23,352 nucleotides of DNA, taken from the IMG/VR virus record IMGVR_UViG_3300017917_003110, positions 1 to 23,352 of that record, one strand, 5' to 3'. A program made the position numbers and the translations under genes. Source of the DNA: a virus. Each line of letters begins with the position of its first letter. The first letter of the stretch is position 1. The notes under the pieces were generated by a model. It ran no database searches. It saw nothing but the letters and a program-made list of their open reading frames with translations, and was not told the origin of the DNA. This document shows positions 11,086 through 18,260 of this stretch, piece by piece.

Positions 11086-11114
11086 TTGACTTTTCGGTGG
11101 TTCTGTGGTATACT
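11086..11114 (+). promoter_or_regulatory. plus-strand sigma70-like promoter
   Basis: TTGACT (11086-11091) and TATACT (11109-11114), 17 bp apart, facing against every gene in the window. No plus-strand gene follows. A transcript would begin with a G-rich segment (GGAGGGGTGG, then GGGGCGGGG) containing a GTGGTA/TACCAC hairpin (11121-11143), and would run antisense into the zinc-finger and PD-(D/E)XK genes. It may be a fortuitous match or an antisense RNA start. Confidence 0.45.
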
Positions 11115-11137
11115 GGAGGGGTGGTACGGGGCGGGGT

Positions 11138-11416
11138 CTACCACTTATCGGCTCTATCGTAACCTTCGGGTAGTTCTGGCGGCAAGTCTGGGATATCTAC
11201 ACAAAAATCCTCTATGGATATGCCAGTGTGGAGTAGTTTTTGTTGTGCGATTGCTTCGGGTGTTTTATTGTATTCAACAGCGACCTCACGCATCGCCTCT
11301 CTCATTCTCTCTGTTGGTTCTCTATCGTGATTAGCGCAACTCTGAGAGCAATAAGGTCCTCTTTTACGATGGAGTTTATTACAGTATTTACAGCTTTTTT
11401 CTTTATATTGTCCCAC
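11138..11416 (-). CDS. small zinc-finger-like phage protein
   Basis: 92 residues with Cys9, Cys12, Cys23 and Cys27 in CKYC-x10-CSQSC form, a likely zinc site. It is followed by REPTERMREAMREVAVEYNK and a proline-rich end IPDLPPELPEGYDR. This is a conserved phage hypothetical by eye. The start is GTG at 11416: an in-frame stop lies two codons upstream, so a longer form is impossible. A ribosome-binding site is not obvious. Confidence 0.65.
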   Translation of the reverse strand: MGQYKEKSCKYCNKLHRKRGPYCSQSCANHDREPTERMREAMREVAVEYNKTPEAIAQQKLLHTGISIEDFCVDIPDLPPELPEGYDRADKW

Positions 11417-11458
11417 GGTTTACCCACATTCCTACGCTGTTTTATAGCAGGTCGGTTA

Positions 11459-11980
11459 CTACTGGCATTGGTACACACCCATTTCTATATTCCCTACCAT
11501 TATCTCATACTCTCTCTGGCTCATATCATCGGTAGTAAAGATGGTAGCATAGTAGTTCTCATTACCATTATCGATTACTTTCCAATCGTTTTCTGATACA
11601 AAGCACTTAGCAATGAAATACTTTATCGTAGGAATAGGTTCGATAATCGTAGGTTGAGTATAACAATAGGCGATAAACATATGGTCGGAAGTTCTCTTGG
11701 AATACTTACCGCCCATCCATTTAAATCTCTTGGCAATCGTATGGTCGGAACCAGTGACTTTTATCTCTAATGGCGTATTGGTGGTGACAAAGGTCAGGTC
11801 GGGGTCTCTATCGGATTCACAGGCCTGGACTGGTATATTGTTATGATTAAAATACTCTGCGGCCTTCGATTCAAATAAACTGGAAAGTATCTCGGATCGG
11901 AGTTTACGGGAACGAATATGTGGAAGGATTGGAAGCGCCGTGGTGGTGACTTCGTTGGCTATGTTTTGCCAGTGATTCAT
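11459..11980 (-). CDS. PD-(D/E)XK family nuclease
   Basis: The 173-residue protein carries the core of a restriction-type nuclease: an N-terminal helix with Glu37 (SLFESKAAEYF), then DPDLTF (Asp61) and LEIKVTG (Glu72, Lys74), matching the PD-x(10)-ExK pattern. The rest (YCYTQPTIIEPIPTIKYFIA) resembles the strands after the active site. It probably cuts double-stranded DNA, for host DNA degradation or recombination. Target specificity is not visible. The ATG overlaps the stop of the preceding 54-residue gene. Confidence 0.75.
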   Translation of the reverse strand: MNHWQNIANEVTTTALPILPHIRSRKLRSEILSSLFESKAAEYFNHNNIPVQACESDRDPDLTFVTTNTPLEIKVTGSDHTIAKRFKWMGGKYSKRTSDHMFIAYCYTQPTIIEPIPTIKYFIAKCFVSENDWKVIDNGNENYYATIFTTDDMSQREYEIMVGNIEMGVYQCQ

Positions 11981-12141
11981 TTTCGATTAGATTCTTTAAT
12001 GAATTCTATGATATTCTTAGCAGTATTCAAATGGCGTTCTTTATAGGCAAGGTATTCGGTAATCCAATTGGTGACTACTCCATCGATTACGGCATCTTCA
12101 TAGCCTGGATGATAGGGTGCTTCTTCGACTAACTTATTCAT
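11977..12141 (-). CDS. hypothetical protein (54 aa)
   Basis: A short soluble protein (MNKLVEEAPYHPGYEDAVID, then ITEYLAYKERHLNTAKNIIE). It overlaps both neighbours by four bases (ATGA) and so belongs to the chain leading to the PD-(D/E)XK nuclease. Family not recognised. Confidence 0.65.
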   Translation of the reverse strand: MNKLVEEAPYHPGYEDAVIDGVVTNWITEYLAYKERHLNTAKNIIEFIKESNRK

Positions 12142-12437
12142 ATTGGAGTTTTCCTTTTTCGTTTAAATTCTGCTTGTTTTTCGTGTGTGATTATCTCATA
12201 CCCTTTATCGGACATATGATTGGCGGCTTCGTGGAAGTCTCTTACATGGAAACTATGTTCTCTCTCAGCGGTAATTACTCGGTTTTCTAACTGAATTAAT
12301 CTCTTGCGGAGATGAATGACTTTAATGAATAGAAGGATAATGAGGCCTACGGCAACGGTAAAGGATGCACCCCAACCTACGATTAACCCATAGGTCCACA
12401 TCCATAGACTATCAATTGCGGCCTGTAATATATTCAT
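12138..12437 (-). CDS. membrane protein with one helix and a coiled-coil tail
   Basis: 99 residues: a hydrophobic segment (SFTVAVGLIILLFIKVI), a basic junction (HLRKRLIQ), then a charged helix. This gives an N-out anchor with a cytoplasmic tail, similar in layout to phage proteins of the spanin or membrane-tether type, but no family is recognised. ATG at 12437 has GGAG seven bases upstream and overlaps the previous stop. Confidence 0.6.
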   Translation of the reverse strand: MNILQAAIDSLWMWTYGLIVGWGASFTVAVGLIILLFIKVIHLRKRLIQLENRVITAEREHSFHVRDFHEAANHMSDKGYEIITHEKQAEFKRKRKTPI

Positions 12438-12622
12438 CACCATTCTCCATAAGCTTTAGATATCAAATATTCTTGCACTTTTTTAGGGTCAACATCAATT
12501 GGATGAGCGCCGTCAAACCCGTTATTGGGAGTATGCCACCAGCGTTCGACCAGTTCTTTGTTCCCTAACATGGCAAAGAGCAATACATCATTTTCTCGTT
12601 TAAGTTTCTCGGGAGTATTCAC
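12437..12622 (-). CDS. short protein resembling the DUF2384 antitoxin domain
   Basis: 61 residues: LLFAMLGNKELVERWWHTPN, a G-A-H-P-I-D turn, then VQEYLISKAYGEW. The L-x-G-N-x-x-L-x-x-W-W...P-N...G-x-x-P layout matches the Xre/MbcA/ParS toxin-binding domain (DUF2384) that binds RES toxins in bacteria. No toxin gene is adjacent, so it may block a host toxin; that is speculation. The start is GTG and its ribosome-binding site is weak. Confidence 0.5.
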   Translation of the reverse strand: MNTPEKLKRENDVLLFAMLGNKELVERWWHTPNNGFDGAHPIDVDPKKVQEYLISKAYGEW

Positions 12623-12848
12623 AATCTAATAATGTCCTTCCTTGTATGTCCCAATAGTTCACCAAAGCGTTCTTGGCAAAGTCTAATGCAATATAACGAC
12701 CTAGATATTTTTCTTCATTGACAATAATTGCAACGGCTACAAATATCTTGGTATGAGCAATCTTATGGACTTGACCTACAATCAGGCCGTTGTCATCTTT
12801 GAAATAGTAGTGGCAGTCGTGGTCGGCATCTTTCCATGAATAGGTCAT
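12600..12848 (-). CDS. conserved phage hypothetical (82 aa)
   Basis: Starts MTYSWKDADHDCHYYFKDDN and has GLIVGQVHKIAHTKIFVAV and YWDIQGRTLLDCEYSRE. I associate the YYFKDDNGLIVGQVHK pattern with a phage family of unknown function. It overlaps the next gene by 23 bases. Confidence 0.65.
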   Translation of the reverse strand: MTYSWKDADHDCHYYFKDDNGLIVGQVHKIAHTKIFVAVAIIVNEEKYLGRYIALDFAKNALVNYWDIQGRTLLDCEYSRET

Positions 12849-13009
12849 TGAACACCGTTCTCAATTTCCCTCGCATAGTGTTTTAGCAAGTTTGTATATG
12901 CAACCATGACCGATTGTGGCACGACCTGGCCAAATGATTCCAATTCTTGCCCTATTGCTTTGGCCAATTCACGGGATAATCGTATTTCTTCTAAGTAATC
13001 ATTATTCAT
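12845..13009 (-). CDS. hypothetical helical protein (54 aa)
   Basis: An entirely helical protein (DYLEEIRLSRELAKAIG, then VMVAYTNLLKHYAREIE). The ATG has GGAG six bases upstream; overlaps join it to both neighbours. Function unknown. Confidence 0.6.
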   Translation of the reverse strand: MNNDYLEEIRLSRELAKAIGQELESFGQVVPQSVMVAYTNLLKHYAREIENGVQ

Positions 13010-13199
13010 TTCCATCTCCAATGTTGGGTTCTCGTATTATAATTGGAACCGCAGGTTTTTTCAATACTTCTTCGGCAATCTGCTCTAATGATTTGCCTTT
13101 GCGTATTTTAGGTTGGCCGCCGTTTTGATAGGTACTTGCTTTCATCCAATCGGGCATATCCATATCATCATCAGGCTCACCCCAACCATTATTTGCCAT
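13002..13199 (-). CDS. hypothetical protein (65 aa)
   Basis: A hydrophilic, partly disordered protein with a DDDMDMPDWMKASTYQNGG segment and KSLEQIAEEVLKKP. Family unknown. It overlaps the genes on both sides. Confidence 0.55.
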   Translation of the reverse strand: MANNGWGEPDDDMDMPDWMKASTYQNGGQPKIRKGKSLEQIAEEVLKKPAVPIIIREPNIGDGNE

Positions 13200-13359
13200 T
13201 TTTTCGTTTCTCTTTCATATCGGTCCAAATCTCATTATACAATATAAACATCATTATTGGTAACTTGATAAACACCATGGCCAACATTGCAAACATTATT
13301 AGAAATGGCGTTGCAATTAATAAAAATAGGCCTAGTGCCCATTCTTTTATTTTATTCAT
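13189..13359 (-). CDS. two-helix membrane protein (56 aa)
   Basis: Hydrophobic from residue 8 on (ALGLFLLIATPFLIMFAM and LAMVFIKLPIMMFILY) with a basic tail (KEKRKNGK). The ATG at 13359 overlaps the previous stop as ATGA and has GGGAAAGA before it. Function unknown. Confidence 0.6.
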   Translation of the reverse strand: MNKIKEWALGLFLLIATPFLIMFAMLAMVFIKLPIMMFILYNEIWTDMKEKRKNGK

Positions 13360-13634
13360 TTTCTTTCCCATTTAAGACCTAAGCACTTGTAGATTATACG
13401 GCTACATAGATTAGGTGTCTCTTTAACTTTGACAACAGTAGTATCTATATCTAGGTTTAAATGGGAGGCGGTAATACTGACCGTTCCTGTGTCCCATGTA
13501 TTTACAGTATAGGTTATTCCGTTGGTGTCAATTGGTACGGACAGTTTAGGTTTTTCACATTCATCATAGTTTAGGTCAAGAGGTATTTGTTCAGTTAAAG
13601 GCCAGAAAAATTTTATCTCTTGTTGGTACATCAT
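13356..13634 (-). CDS. hypothetical protein (92 aa)
   Basis: A beta-rich small protein (YQQEIKFFWPLTEQIPLDL at the start, then TYTVNTWDTGTVSITASHL) with cysteines near the C-terminus. I recall similar phage sequences but no function. ATG overlaps the stop of the coiled-coil gene. Confidence 0.6.
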   Translation of the reverse strand: MMYQQEIKFFWPLTEQIPLDLNYDECEKPKLSVPIDTNGITYTVNTWDTGTVSITASHLNLDIDTTVVKVKETPNLCSRIIYKCLGLKWERK

Positions 13635-13771
13635 TTGGTCGACCCACCATAAACTTGCGATTCTAACTCAGCGCACCTTTCTCTTAGCCTTTCGACTTCT
13701 TTTTCGAGAATATCAATGTAGTTTTCTAATTGCTTGATTTGACCTGGAAATTCTTCAACGGCGTTTAACAT
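13631..13771 (-). CDS. small coiled-coil protein (46 aa)
   Basis: Almost entirely heptad-patterned helix (IKQLENYIDILEKEVERLR), so a likely parallel coiled-coil dimer. One-base overlap (TAATG) with the gene upstream and ATGA-type overlap downstream. Confidence 0.65.
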   Translation of the reverse strand: MLNAVEEFPGQIKQLENYIDILEKEVERLRERCAELESQVYGGSTK

Positions 13772-14034
13772 TAGTGAATACTCCTATCATATGTTTCAAT
13801 TTCTTTTTGCATTACGACCTGCAAGAGTTTATAGAGATTTTCTTCATTTCCAACTTCAACATTCAGGCGCAGTAATCGTGCCATCAGTATGCCATTGAGT
13901 GCCGATACAGACAATTCATATTTGTTTGTAAGTGTCATAAAATATTCATCAAGTTCATGGGCAACACTTTCAATTTGCTTCATCCTTGATTCTTCGTTCC
14001 ATTTTTCCATCATTTCATCACGACCGCTTGACAT
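13771..14034 (-). CDS. hypothetical helical protein (87 aa)
   Basis: Starts MSSGRDEMMEKWNEESRM and forms charged helices (IESVAHELDEYFMTLTN, then ENLYKLLQVVMQKEIE). ATG at 14034 has GGAG seven bases upstream and overlaps the SprT-like gene; I prefer it to a start twelve codons upstream with no ribosome-binding site. Function unknown. Confidence 0.6.
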   Translation of the reverse strand: MSSGRDEMMEKWNEESRMKQIESVAHELDEYFMTLTNKYELSVSALNGILMARLLRLNVEVGNEENLYKLLQVVMQKEIETYDRSIH

Positions 14035-14440
14035 ACCGTTTCTCCATGTAGTCATTAAAAATAATATCACTTACATCGTGTGCTTCAATTTCCCACGGTT
14101 GTTTGTGATACTCCAAATCTCTGGCGTATTCCTGACCGCACCAGTATGTTGCTTCTTCGTTTAACTCACCATAGGCATATTGACGAACATGCACCATTTC
14201 GTGAGCCAATGTGTGGAGAATTTCTTCTTCACTTTGATTGCGATTGATTTCCATTATAAATTCTCTAGGTTTGCCTGATAGGTTATAGTCCTCGATTTCT
14301 ACAAGGCCTAGGCAATCCATTTTTTTGCGGAATTTCACATGAATAATTATATGCTTTTTGAGTTGATTTGTCAAGAGCGCATCGGCAAAGAAATCAATTG
14401 CCGACAGATGGTATTTGGAGACTTTGCCTTTGACTATCAT
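14018..14440 (-). CDS. SprT-like zinc metalloprotease
   Basis: The 140-residue protein has a HEMVH motif at residues 80-84 within AHEMVHVRQYAYGEL, the zinc-binding and catalytic site of gluzincin/SprT-type proteases. A possible third ligand lies in EIEAH toward the end. In phages such proteins may process structural proteins or cut host factors; the substrate cannot be read here. AGGA lies seven bases before the ATG. The gene begins the block 14440-11138; a TATAAT with a surrounding inverted repeat (14450-14470) precedes it. Confidence 0.75.
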   Translation of the reverse strand: MIVKGKVSKYHLSAIDFFADALLTNQLKKHIIIHVKFRKKMDCLGLVEIEDYNLSGKPREFIMEINRNQSEEEILHTLAHEMVHVRQYAYGELNEEATYWCGQEYARDLEYHKQPWEIEAHDVSDIIFNDYMEKRYVKRS

Positions 14441-14449
14441 TTTGGAATC

Positions 14450-14470
14450 CTACATTATAATTGTATGTAG
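14450..14470 (-). promoter_or_regulatory. candidate promoter or operator upstream of the SprT-like gene
   Basis: A TATAAT hexamer (14454-14459) sits inside the inverted repeat CTACAT/ATGTAG (14450-14455 with 14465-14470). No good -35 box lies 16-18 bp upstream, so it could be an activator-dependent middle promoter or an operator. The evidence is limited to these motifs. Confidence 0.35.
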
Positions 14471-14478
14471 TAGAGGCA

Positions 14479-14506
14479 AATTAAAAACCCTGCCGAAGCA
14501 GGGTTT
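14479..14506 (-). terminator. rho-independent terminator with TTCG tetraloop
   Basis: AAACCCTGC-TTCG-GCAGGGTTT followed by TTAATTT on the minus strand: a 9-bp stem with an extra-stable tetraloop. It ends the structural gene pair just upstream and insulates it from the SprT-like gene. Confidence 0.85.
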
Positions 14507-14511
14507 GTATG

Positions 14512-14907
14512 TTATTCAGTAGGCGTTACATCGACCCATGAAGTAGTAATTTCGTCCCAATAATATTTTTTAGGTGGTTCACCCGTGCCAACATCTTCTG
14601 GCATTGGTATTGGTGGTTCCCAAAGACAAGAATCTTCATTAAAAACCCAAGAGGCGAAAGGTTTTGGAGCTATAAATGCATCACGAATTTCATTATATGT
14701 GTAACCTACTCCCGCATAATTTTTACGAAATGGTGTTCCACCTAAAATGTGAACACCACCTTTGGTATTATATGATGTTCTTTTGCATGGTTGACCACGA
14801 ATTTCAGAATATCTTTTTTCCCAATCAATACCATCTTCACCTTCATTTTTACCAACGATAACTTCAGTTACAATATTATTTTTATCTAAAAATGCATAGT
14901 GTGCCAT
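14512..14907 (-). CDS. small phage structural-type protein
   Basis: The 131-residue protein starts MAHYAFLDKNNIVTEVIVGK and contains GIDWEKRYSEIRGQPCKRTS, GGTPFRKNYAGVGYTYN and WVFNEDSCLWEPPIPMPED. This layout is typical of small proteins that recur beside tail fibre genes in T4-like cyanophages and marine phages; it is likely a minor virion or fibre-associated component. It follows the adhesin with its start just after the adhesin stop and GGAG in front, and is followed at once by the terminator. Confidence 0.7.
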   Translation of the reverse strand: MAHYAFLDKNNIVTEVIVGKNEGEDGIDWEKRYSEIRGQPCKRTSYNTKGGVHILGGTPFRKNYAGVGYTYNEIRDAFIAPKPFASWVFNEDSCLWEPPIPMPEDVGTGEPPKKYYWDEITTSWVDVTPTE

Positions 14908-14910
14908 TGA

Positions 14911-16125
14911 TTAACTCCAAGAAACATTGCCTGTACCGGCAGTAATTGATGCAACAGTATTACTTGATACTGGTGCTGTTGTATATGTAAGGCCGCCGCC
15001 TGGATTTGAAATTGTTCTTGCGTTTGGATAACGAAGAATTACAACACCACTTGATCCTTGGCCACCACCGGTGGAATTTCCGCCATTGGCACCTCCACCT
15101 CCAGAACCTCGATTTGCTATACTTGCAGGGTTTCCTGGATTTCCATTAGGTCCACCAGCACCTGCTCCTGCGCCTCCTCCAGACCCAACAGTACCACTTA
15201 GATAACCACCACCGCCGCCACCACCAGCATAAGCAACAGCTGATCCAGTAATACTTGAATTGGTAGAAGAACCACCTGGTCCTCCTCCGTTACCACTATT
15301 TTCAGCAGCAGTTCCTGCACTTCCTTTACCACCGCCGCCGCCACCGCCATTCGAGTTAACTCCGGACGGACCTCCAGGATTTCCTTGTCCTGGTATTCCT
15401 GCTCCACCATCACCAGTATTGTTTGTTCCACCACCGGACCCACCTGGTTGTCCAGTATTTTGTGTTCCCTCACGAGCACCATAACCACCACCTATTGCGG
15501 TTACTGAACCAAATACAGAATTTGACCCACTTGTTCCAATATTATCGGTAGATCCAGTTCCTCCACCACCTACTGTTACTGTATAATTAGTTGAGACACC
15601 TACTGTCGTAGATGATTCTAACATTCCTCCGGCACCACCGCCGCCGCCACCTTCACGGCCGCCACCGCCACCGCCACCTGCACCGCCGCCTGCAACCACG
15701 AGATAGTCAACATTAAAATCAAATACGGTTGCTGTTGTAAACTGAACAGTATTAGAATATTCGGAAGAATTATTAGCATCGTCTGAATAACGAACACGAG
15801 CATAATGAATCGTATTTGTTGCCAATCCAGAAGATGTATTTGCTTGAAACTGAGTATTGGAACCAGTAATCGTGCTATTTACATTAATAAATGCAAATGT
15901 TGGAGAAGTAGAAATTTGCCATTGTGCGTTTGCTTGTGAACGACCATATAATGAAAGGTAAGGTGTTGCCGTAAATAATTGGGTATTTTGAACACCAGTT
16001 GCATTATTTGCTGGTGATGTAATCGATGGCTTGAAAATCTGTGGTGAAAAAGCATCACTTGAAAGTTTTACGGCCGTCACATTTGCATCAGCAATTGAAT
16101 TCGTAACTATTTGTGAAATAGGCAT
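14911..16125 (-). CDS. glycine-rich tail fibre adhesin
   Basis: 404 residues. About 1-30 is a short attachment segment (ISQIVTNSIADANVTAVKL). Residues about 32-130 form an Ig/FN3-like beta domain (SPANNATGVQNTQLF to ARVRYSDDANNSS). From about 140 on there are many poly-glycine runs separated by short serine/threonine strands, ending in SSGVVILRYP. Glycine-rich domains of this type form polyglycine-helix sandwiches in phage receptor-binding tips such as those of S16-like phages, and marine T4-like fibres show the same VVAGGGAGG and GVVILRYP ends. Glycine runs favour length change by recombination, so host range could vary here. Tandem late-promoter-like motifs precede it. Confidence 0.8.
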   Translation of the reverse strand: MPISQIVTNSIADANVTAVKLSSDAFSPQIFKPSITSPANNATGVQNTQLFTATPYLSLYGRSQANAQWQISTSPTFAFINVNSTITGSNTQFQANTSSGLATNTIHYARVRYSDDANNSSEYSNTVQFTTATVFDFNVDYLVVAGGGAGGGGGGGREGGGGGGAGGMLESSTTVGVSTNYTVTVGGGGTGSTDNIGTSGSNSVFGSVTAIGGGYGAREGTQNTGQPGGSGGGTNNTGDGGAGIPGQGNPGGPSGVNSNGGGGGGGKGSAGTAAENSGNGGGPGGSSTNSSITGSAVAYAGGGGGGGYLSGTVGSGGGAGAGAGGPNGNPGNPASIANRGSGGGGANGGNSTGGGQGSSGVVILRYPNARTISNPGGGLTYTTAPVSSNTVASITAGTGNVSWS

Positions 16126-16161
16126 ATTTGTTCTCTATCAGAGGTTGAATAATTTATCTTC

Positions 16162-16177
16162 TATTTATGTATTTAGA
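16162..16177 (-). promoter_or_regulatory. tandem late-promoter-like motifs
   Basis: On the minus strand TCTAAATA (16170-16177) and CATAAATA (16162-16169) lie directly next to each other, each close to the T4-like late consensus TATAAATA / CTAAATA. They lie about 40 bases upstream of the adhesin start, as expected for a virion gene, and overlap the stop of the preceding gene. Confidence 0.5.
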
Positions 16178-16427
16178 GGTCGTAAACCTCATCGGCATCT
16201 AATTCGACCACCATGTTAATGAACAATACCGCTTCATCTTCATGTGGGAAATACCGAATAATCGTCTGGCCAGTGTGTCTGGAGATTACAAATAAAAGTA
16301 TATTAGAATCTCTGTATTGAGAGAATTTGATAATCCAGCCGTTGCGCTCAACTGGATGCCATGACTTGGTCTTGGAAGCCACTTCTAAGTGACGCTTTGT
16401 AGGAATTGGGCGGGTTCTTGGCTGCAT
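16173..16427 (-). CDS. conserved phage hypothetical (84 aa)
   Basis: MQPRTRPIPTKRHLEVASKT opens the protein, followed by WHPVERNGWIIKFSQYRD, SRHTGQTIIRYF and an acidic end. I associate this pattern with T4-like marine and freshwater phages; its function is unknown. The open frame runs 25 codons further upstream, but that part is not typical and contains no good ribosome-binding site, so I take the later ATG. The start is not certain. Confidence 0.6.
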   Translation of the reverse strand: MQPRTRPIPTKRHLEVASKTKSWHPVERNGWIIKFSQYRDSNILLFVISRHTGQTIIRYFPHEDEAVLFINMVVELDADEVYDL

Positions 16428-16453
16428 ATTGTTATGTATGCAACCAAAGAACC

Positions 16454-16540
16454 TCACTTTGCAGGTGTTGGAACTGGTACTTTTCCGTTGACCCAATCCC
16501 AATCTTCATCGGTCATTGGACGCCAGTTATTTACTTGCAT
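16454..16540 (-). CDS. microprotein rich in Trp and Pro (28 aa)
   Basis: A 28-codon ORF with an NNWRPMTDEDWDWVNGKVP core. It starts inside the last codons of the upstream gene (overlap of ten bases) and stops before the next one. The composition is unlike random sequence. Function unknown. Confidence 0.5.
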   Translation of the reverse strand: MQVNNWRPMTDEDWDWVNGKVPVPTPAK

Positions 16541-16665
16541 TTCTCGTATTCTTTCATAATCTCAACTGCTTTCTTATGGTCACCCATACGAGCATGCATT
16601 GAGGCTGCACGAGCATATCCAATGCCCTTAAAGAAAAGGTATACGGAGCGAAAGAATTTTTTCAT
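16531..16665 (-). CDS. small TPR-like helical protein (44 aa)
   Basis: Hydrophobic start (KKFFRSVYLFFKGIG), then YARAASMHARMGDHKKAVEI and MKEYEKCK. The A-x-x-H-A-R-x-G-D-H-K-K-A-V-E layout resembles a single TPR helix pair. One-base overlap (TAATG) with the upstream gene. Confidence 0.6.
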   Translation of the reverse strand: MKKFFRSVYLFFKGIGYARAASMHARMGDHKKAVEIMKEYEKCK

Positions 16666-16874
16666 TATTTCTTTGCAGTAAACTTTTCTACTTGTGCAAC
16701 AGTTTGCGTATAGATTGAATCGGAAATTTTGGCAATTTCTTTTGCAAAGTTAGTCTGTGCGTTTACAAAAGCTTGTAATGGTTCACGAACAGATTTTTCT
16801 GTAACAACGGTGTTCAGAAATTGAGTTTTTGCACCTTGAACGGTGTCGATAAATGAATTTGCGTATGATAACAT
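16665..16874 (-). CDS. small phasin-like helical protein (69 aa)
   Basis: An amphipathic helical protein (SYANSFIDTVQGAKTQFLN, then QAFVNAQTNFAKEIAKI and SIYTQTVAQVEKFTAKK). The F-x-x-A-Q-x-x-F-A-K-E spacing resembles phasins, which coat polyhydroxyalkanoate granules; no polyester genes are nearby, so this is similarity of layout only. AAGGAG precedes the ATG. An ACTAAATA late-type motif (16943-16950) and a hairpin lie in its leader. Confidence 0.55.
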   Translation of the reverse strand: MLSYANSFIDTVQGAKTQFLNTVVTEKSVREPLQAFVNAQTNFAKEIAKISDSIYTQTVAQVEKFTAKK

Positions 16875-16899
16875 GGTAATTCTCCTTAGTTAAGCGAGT

Positions 16900-16950
16900 T
16901 AATAAAATAATAAGAGTGTGACCCTAGAAGGCATCACACTTTTATTTAGT
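16900..16950 (-). terminator. hairpin terminator after phoH with overlapping late-type motif
   Basis: The stem AGTGTGA/TCACACT (16915-16921 with 16934-16940) is followed on the minus strand by CTTATTATTTTATT, the pattern of a terminator for phoH. Directly upstream lies ACTAAATA (16943-16950), a late-promoter-like motif that would start a transcript inside the same hairpin. The remaining bases up to the phoH stop show no gene. Confidence 0.55.
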
Positions 16951-17003
16951 ATATTATATTGCATTGCAACATGGTTTAGAGGCAATACTTTAAAAATCTC
17001 ACC

Positions 17004-17747
17004 TTATGAAACGGCATCTTCATATCGCATTTTGGCAAGAATATAATCTTTGACCAATGATGAACGAACAATGTCATCGGCAGTAAATTCAATTCTGGTA
17101 AATTCTTTCATGTGCATGGCAATATCAAAGAATTTTAGAATACCTGATACATCATTCTTTTTCTTATTCAGGTCAGTCTGCCTATAATCACCACACCATA
17201 TAATTTTTGAACGATACCCTACCCGTGTCATAACGGTATCAATTTCTTCAAAGGTCATATTCTGCATTTCATCCACAATAATAATGGCATCATCAAAGGA
17301 CATTCCACGAATAAATGATGTGGAGATAAATTCAATGTGGTGTTGTTCCTCTAGTCTATCCCATGCATCCTTACGGCCAAATAGTGTTTCACAAATTTGG
17401 CGATACGGTTGCTGATAGATATCCATTTTTTCATCCACATCACCAGGCAAATGACCAATCTCACGGCTTTGCACCGCAGACCTTACGACAATGATTTTAT
17501 TGAATGGATTTGATTTGTCAAGGACTTCTTCAATTGCTTTATATAATGCACAGAATGTTTTACCTGTGCCTGCAACGCCATGAAGTGCGATGAAGTAGTC
17601 TTGTCTTTTGTAGGCATCAAAAAATAGTTTTTGATTATTTGTGAGAGGTTCGAATGTTTTTAAGTCATCAATCCGTAGTTTCAGATGATTGGTTGATTTG
17701 GCTTGGTTAATGTTTATTACTTCGGTGTTTGCTTTATTACGAGCCAT
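17004..17747 (-). CDS. phoH: PhoH-like ATPase
   Basis: A 247-residue P-loop ATPase with Walker A GVAGTGKT at 57-64, a Walker B IIIVDEMQN motif, then IIWCGDYRQTDL as sensor. This is the phage PhoH family, common in marine phages. It is an RNA or nucleotide-linked ATPase, often upregulated in phosphate starvation in bacteria; the phage role is not established. AAGGATTACGA precedes the ATG. The 94 bases between phoH and the GIY-YIG gene carry no gene. Confidence 0.95.
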   Translation of the reverse strand: MARNKANTEVININQAKSTNHLKLRIDDLKTFEPLTNNQKLFFDAYKRQDYFIALHGVAGTGKTFCALYKAIEEVLDKSNPFNKIIVVRSAVQSREIGHLPGDVDEKMDIYQQPYRQICETLFGRKDAWDRLEEQHHIEFISTSFIRGMSFDDAIIIVDEMQNMTFEEIDTVMTRVGYRSKIIWCGDYRQTDLNKKKNDVSGILKFFDIAMHMKEFTRIEFTADDIVRSSLVKDYILAKMRYEDAVS

Positions 17748-17841
17748 TCGTAATCCTTTTCGGCATTTATAGTTGATTTTTACCTTGGTTCGAACTTACT
17801 AGGTTCTCTGGAATTATAAGTATCGGTGTCCCCCTTAGAAA

Positions 17842-18252
17842 TTAAACTTTAAGCTTTAAGTGGTCTTTTCTGATTTTACAAGAGACCCACTCATTGTAGT
17901 ATCCATCATTCAGTAACGCATGACGACTGAATATCTCAAAAGTCTCCCAATACGCACATTCACTCCGGGTCTTACACAAATGCAAGACCTCTCTAGTATA
18001 TTCACTAGGTCCGTTTGATTTAACTTCTTCTTGTAGTTTTTTGTTGGAACCCCAATACATTTCCCAATCAGAGGACTTACGAATCTTTTTTCGTTTGCCC
18101 TTGACTTGGCGAGTGGCCGCCTTGGTAAAGAATTTTTTACCAATATACTTGCGGCCTGTTGGGTTGTGCGTAATCAGATAGACGAATCCAAAATTGTCTT
18201 GTATATCTTCTTCAGTAAACTCTTGTGGTGTATTATGAAAGTACCATGTCAT
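17842..18252 (-). CDS. GIY-YIG endonuclease (Seg-like)
   Basis: 136 residues with a clear GIY-YIG pair: GFVYLITHNPTGRKYIGKK at about 22-40. A basic segment (RQVKGKRKKIRKSSDWEMYW) and an Ala-x-Trp-Glu segment (CAYWETFEIFSRHAL) near the end hold the catalytic-type residues. Similar small Seg-like proteins occur in many T4-like phages beside nrd or phoH genes and may be mobile homing endonucleases or structure-specific nucleases. No intron or insertion boundary is visible nearby. A ribosome-binding site is weak. Confidence 0.8.
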   Translation of the reverse strand: MTWYFHNTPQEFTEEDIQDNFGFVYLITHNPTGRKYIGKKFFTKAATRQVKGKRKKIRKSSDWEMYWGSNKKLQEEVKSNGPSEYTREVLHLCKTRSECAYWETFEIFSRHALLNDGYYNEWVSCKIRKDHLKLKV

Positions 18253-18260
18253 ATGGTTAC

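Noticed and set aside
15260-15484. Proline-rich plus-strand ORF
   Set aside because: It is the antisense shadow of the glycine codons in the adhesin gene and has no ribosome-binding site.
15198-15803. Minus-strand ORFs rich in Val, Gln and Glu
   Set aside because: They are frame-shifted readings of the repetitive adhesin gene.
17748-17841. Late promoter TATAAATG or a TATAAT box upstream of phoH
   Set aside because: The TATAAATG lies too close to the ATG to leave room for a leader with its ribosome-binding site, and the TATAAT has no credible -35 box.
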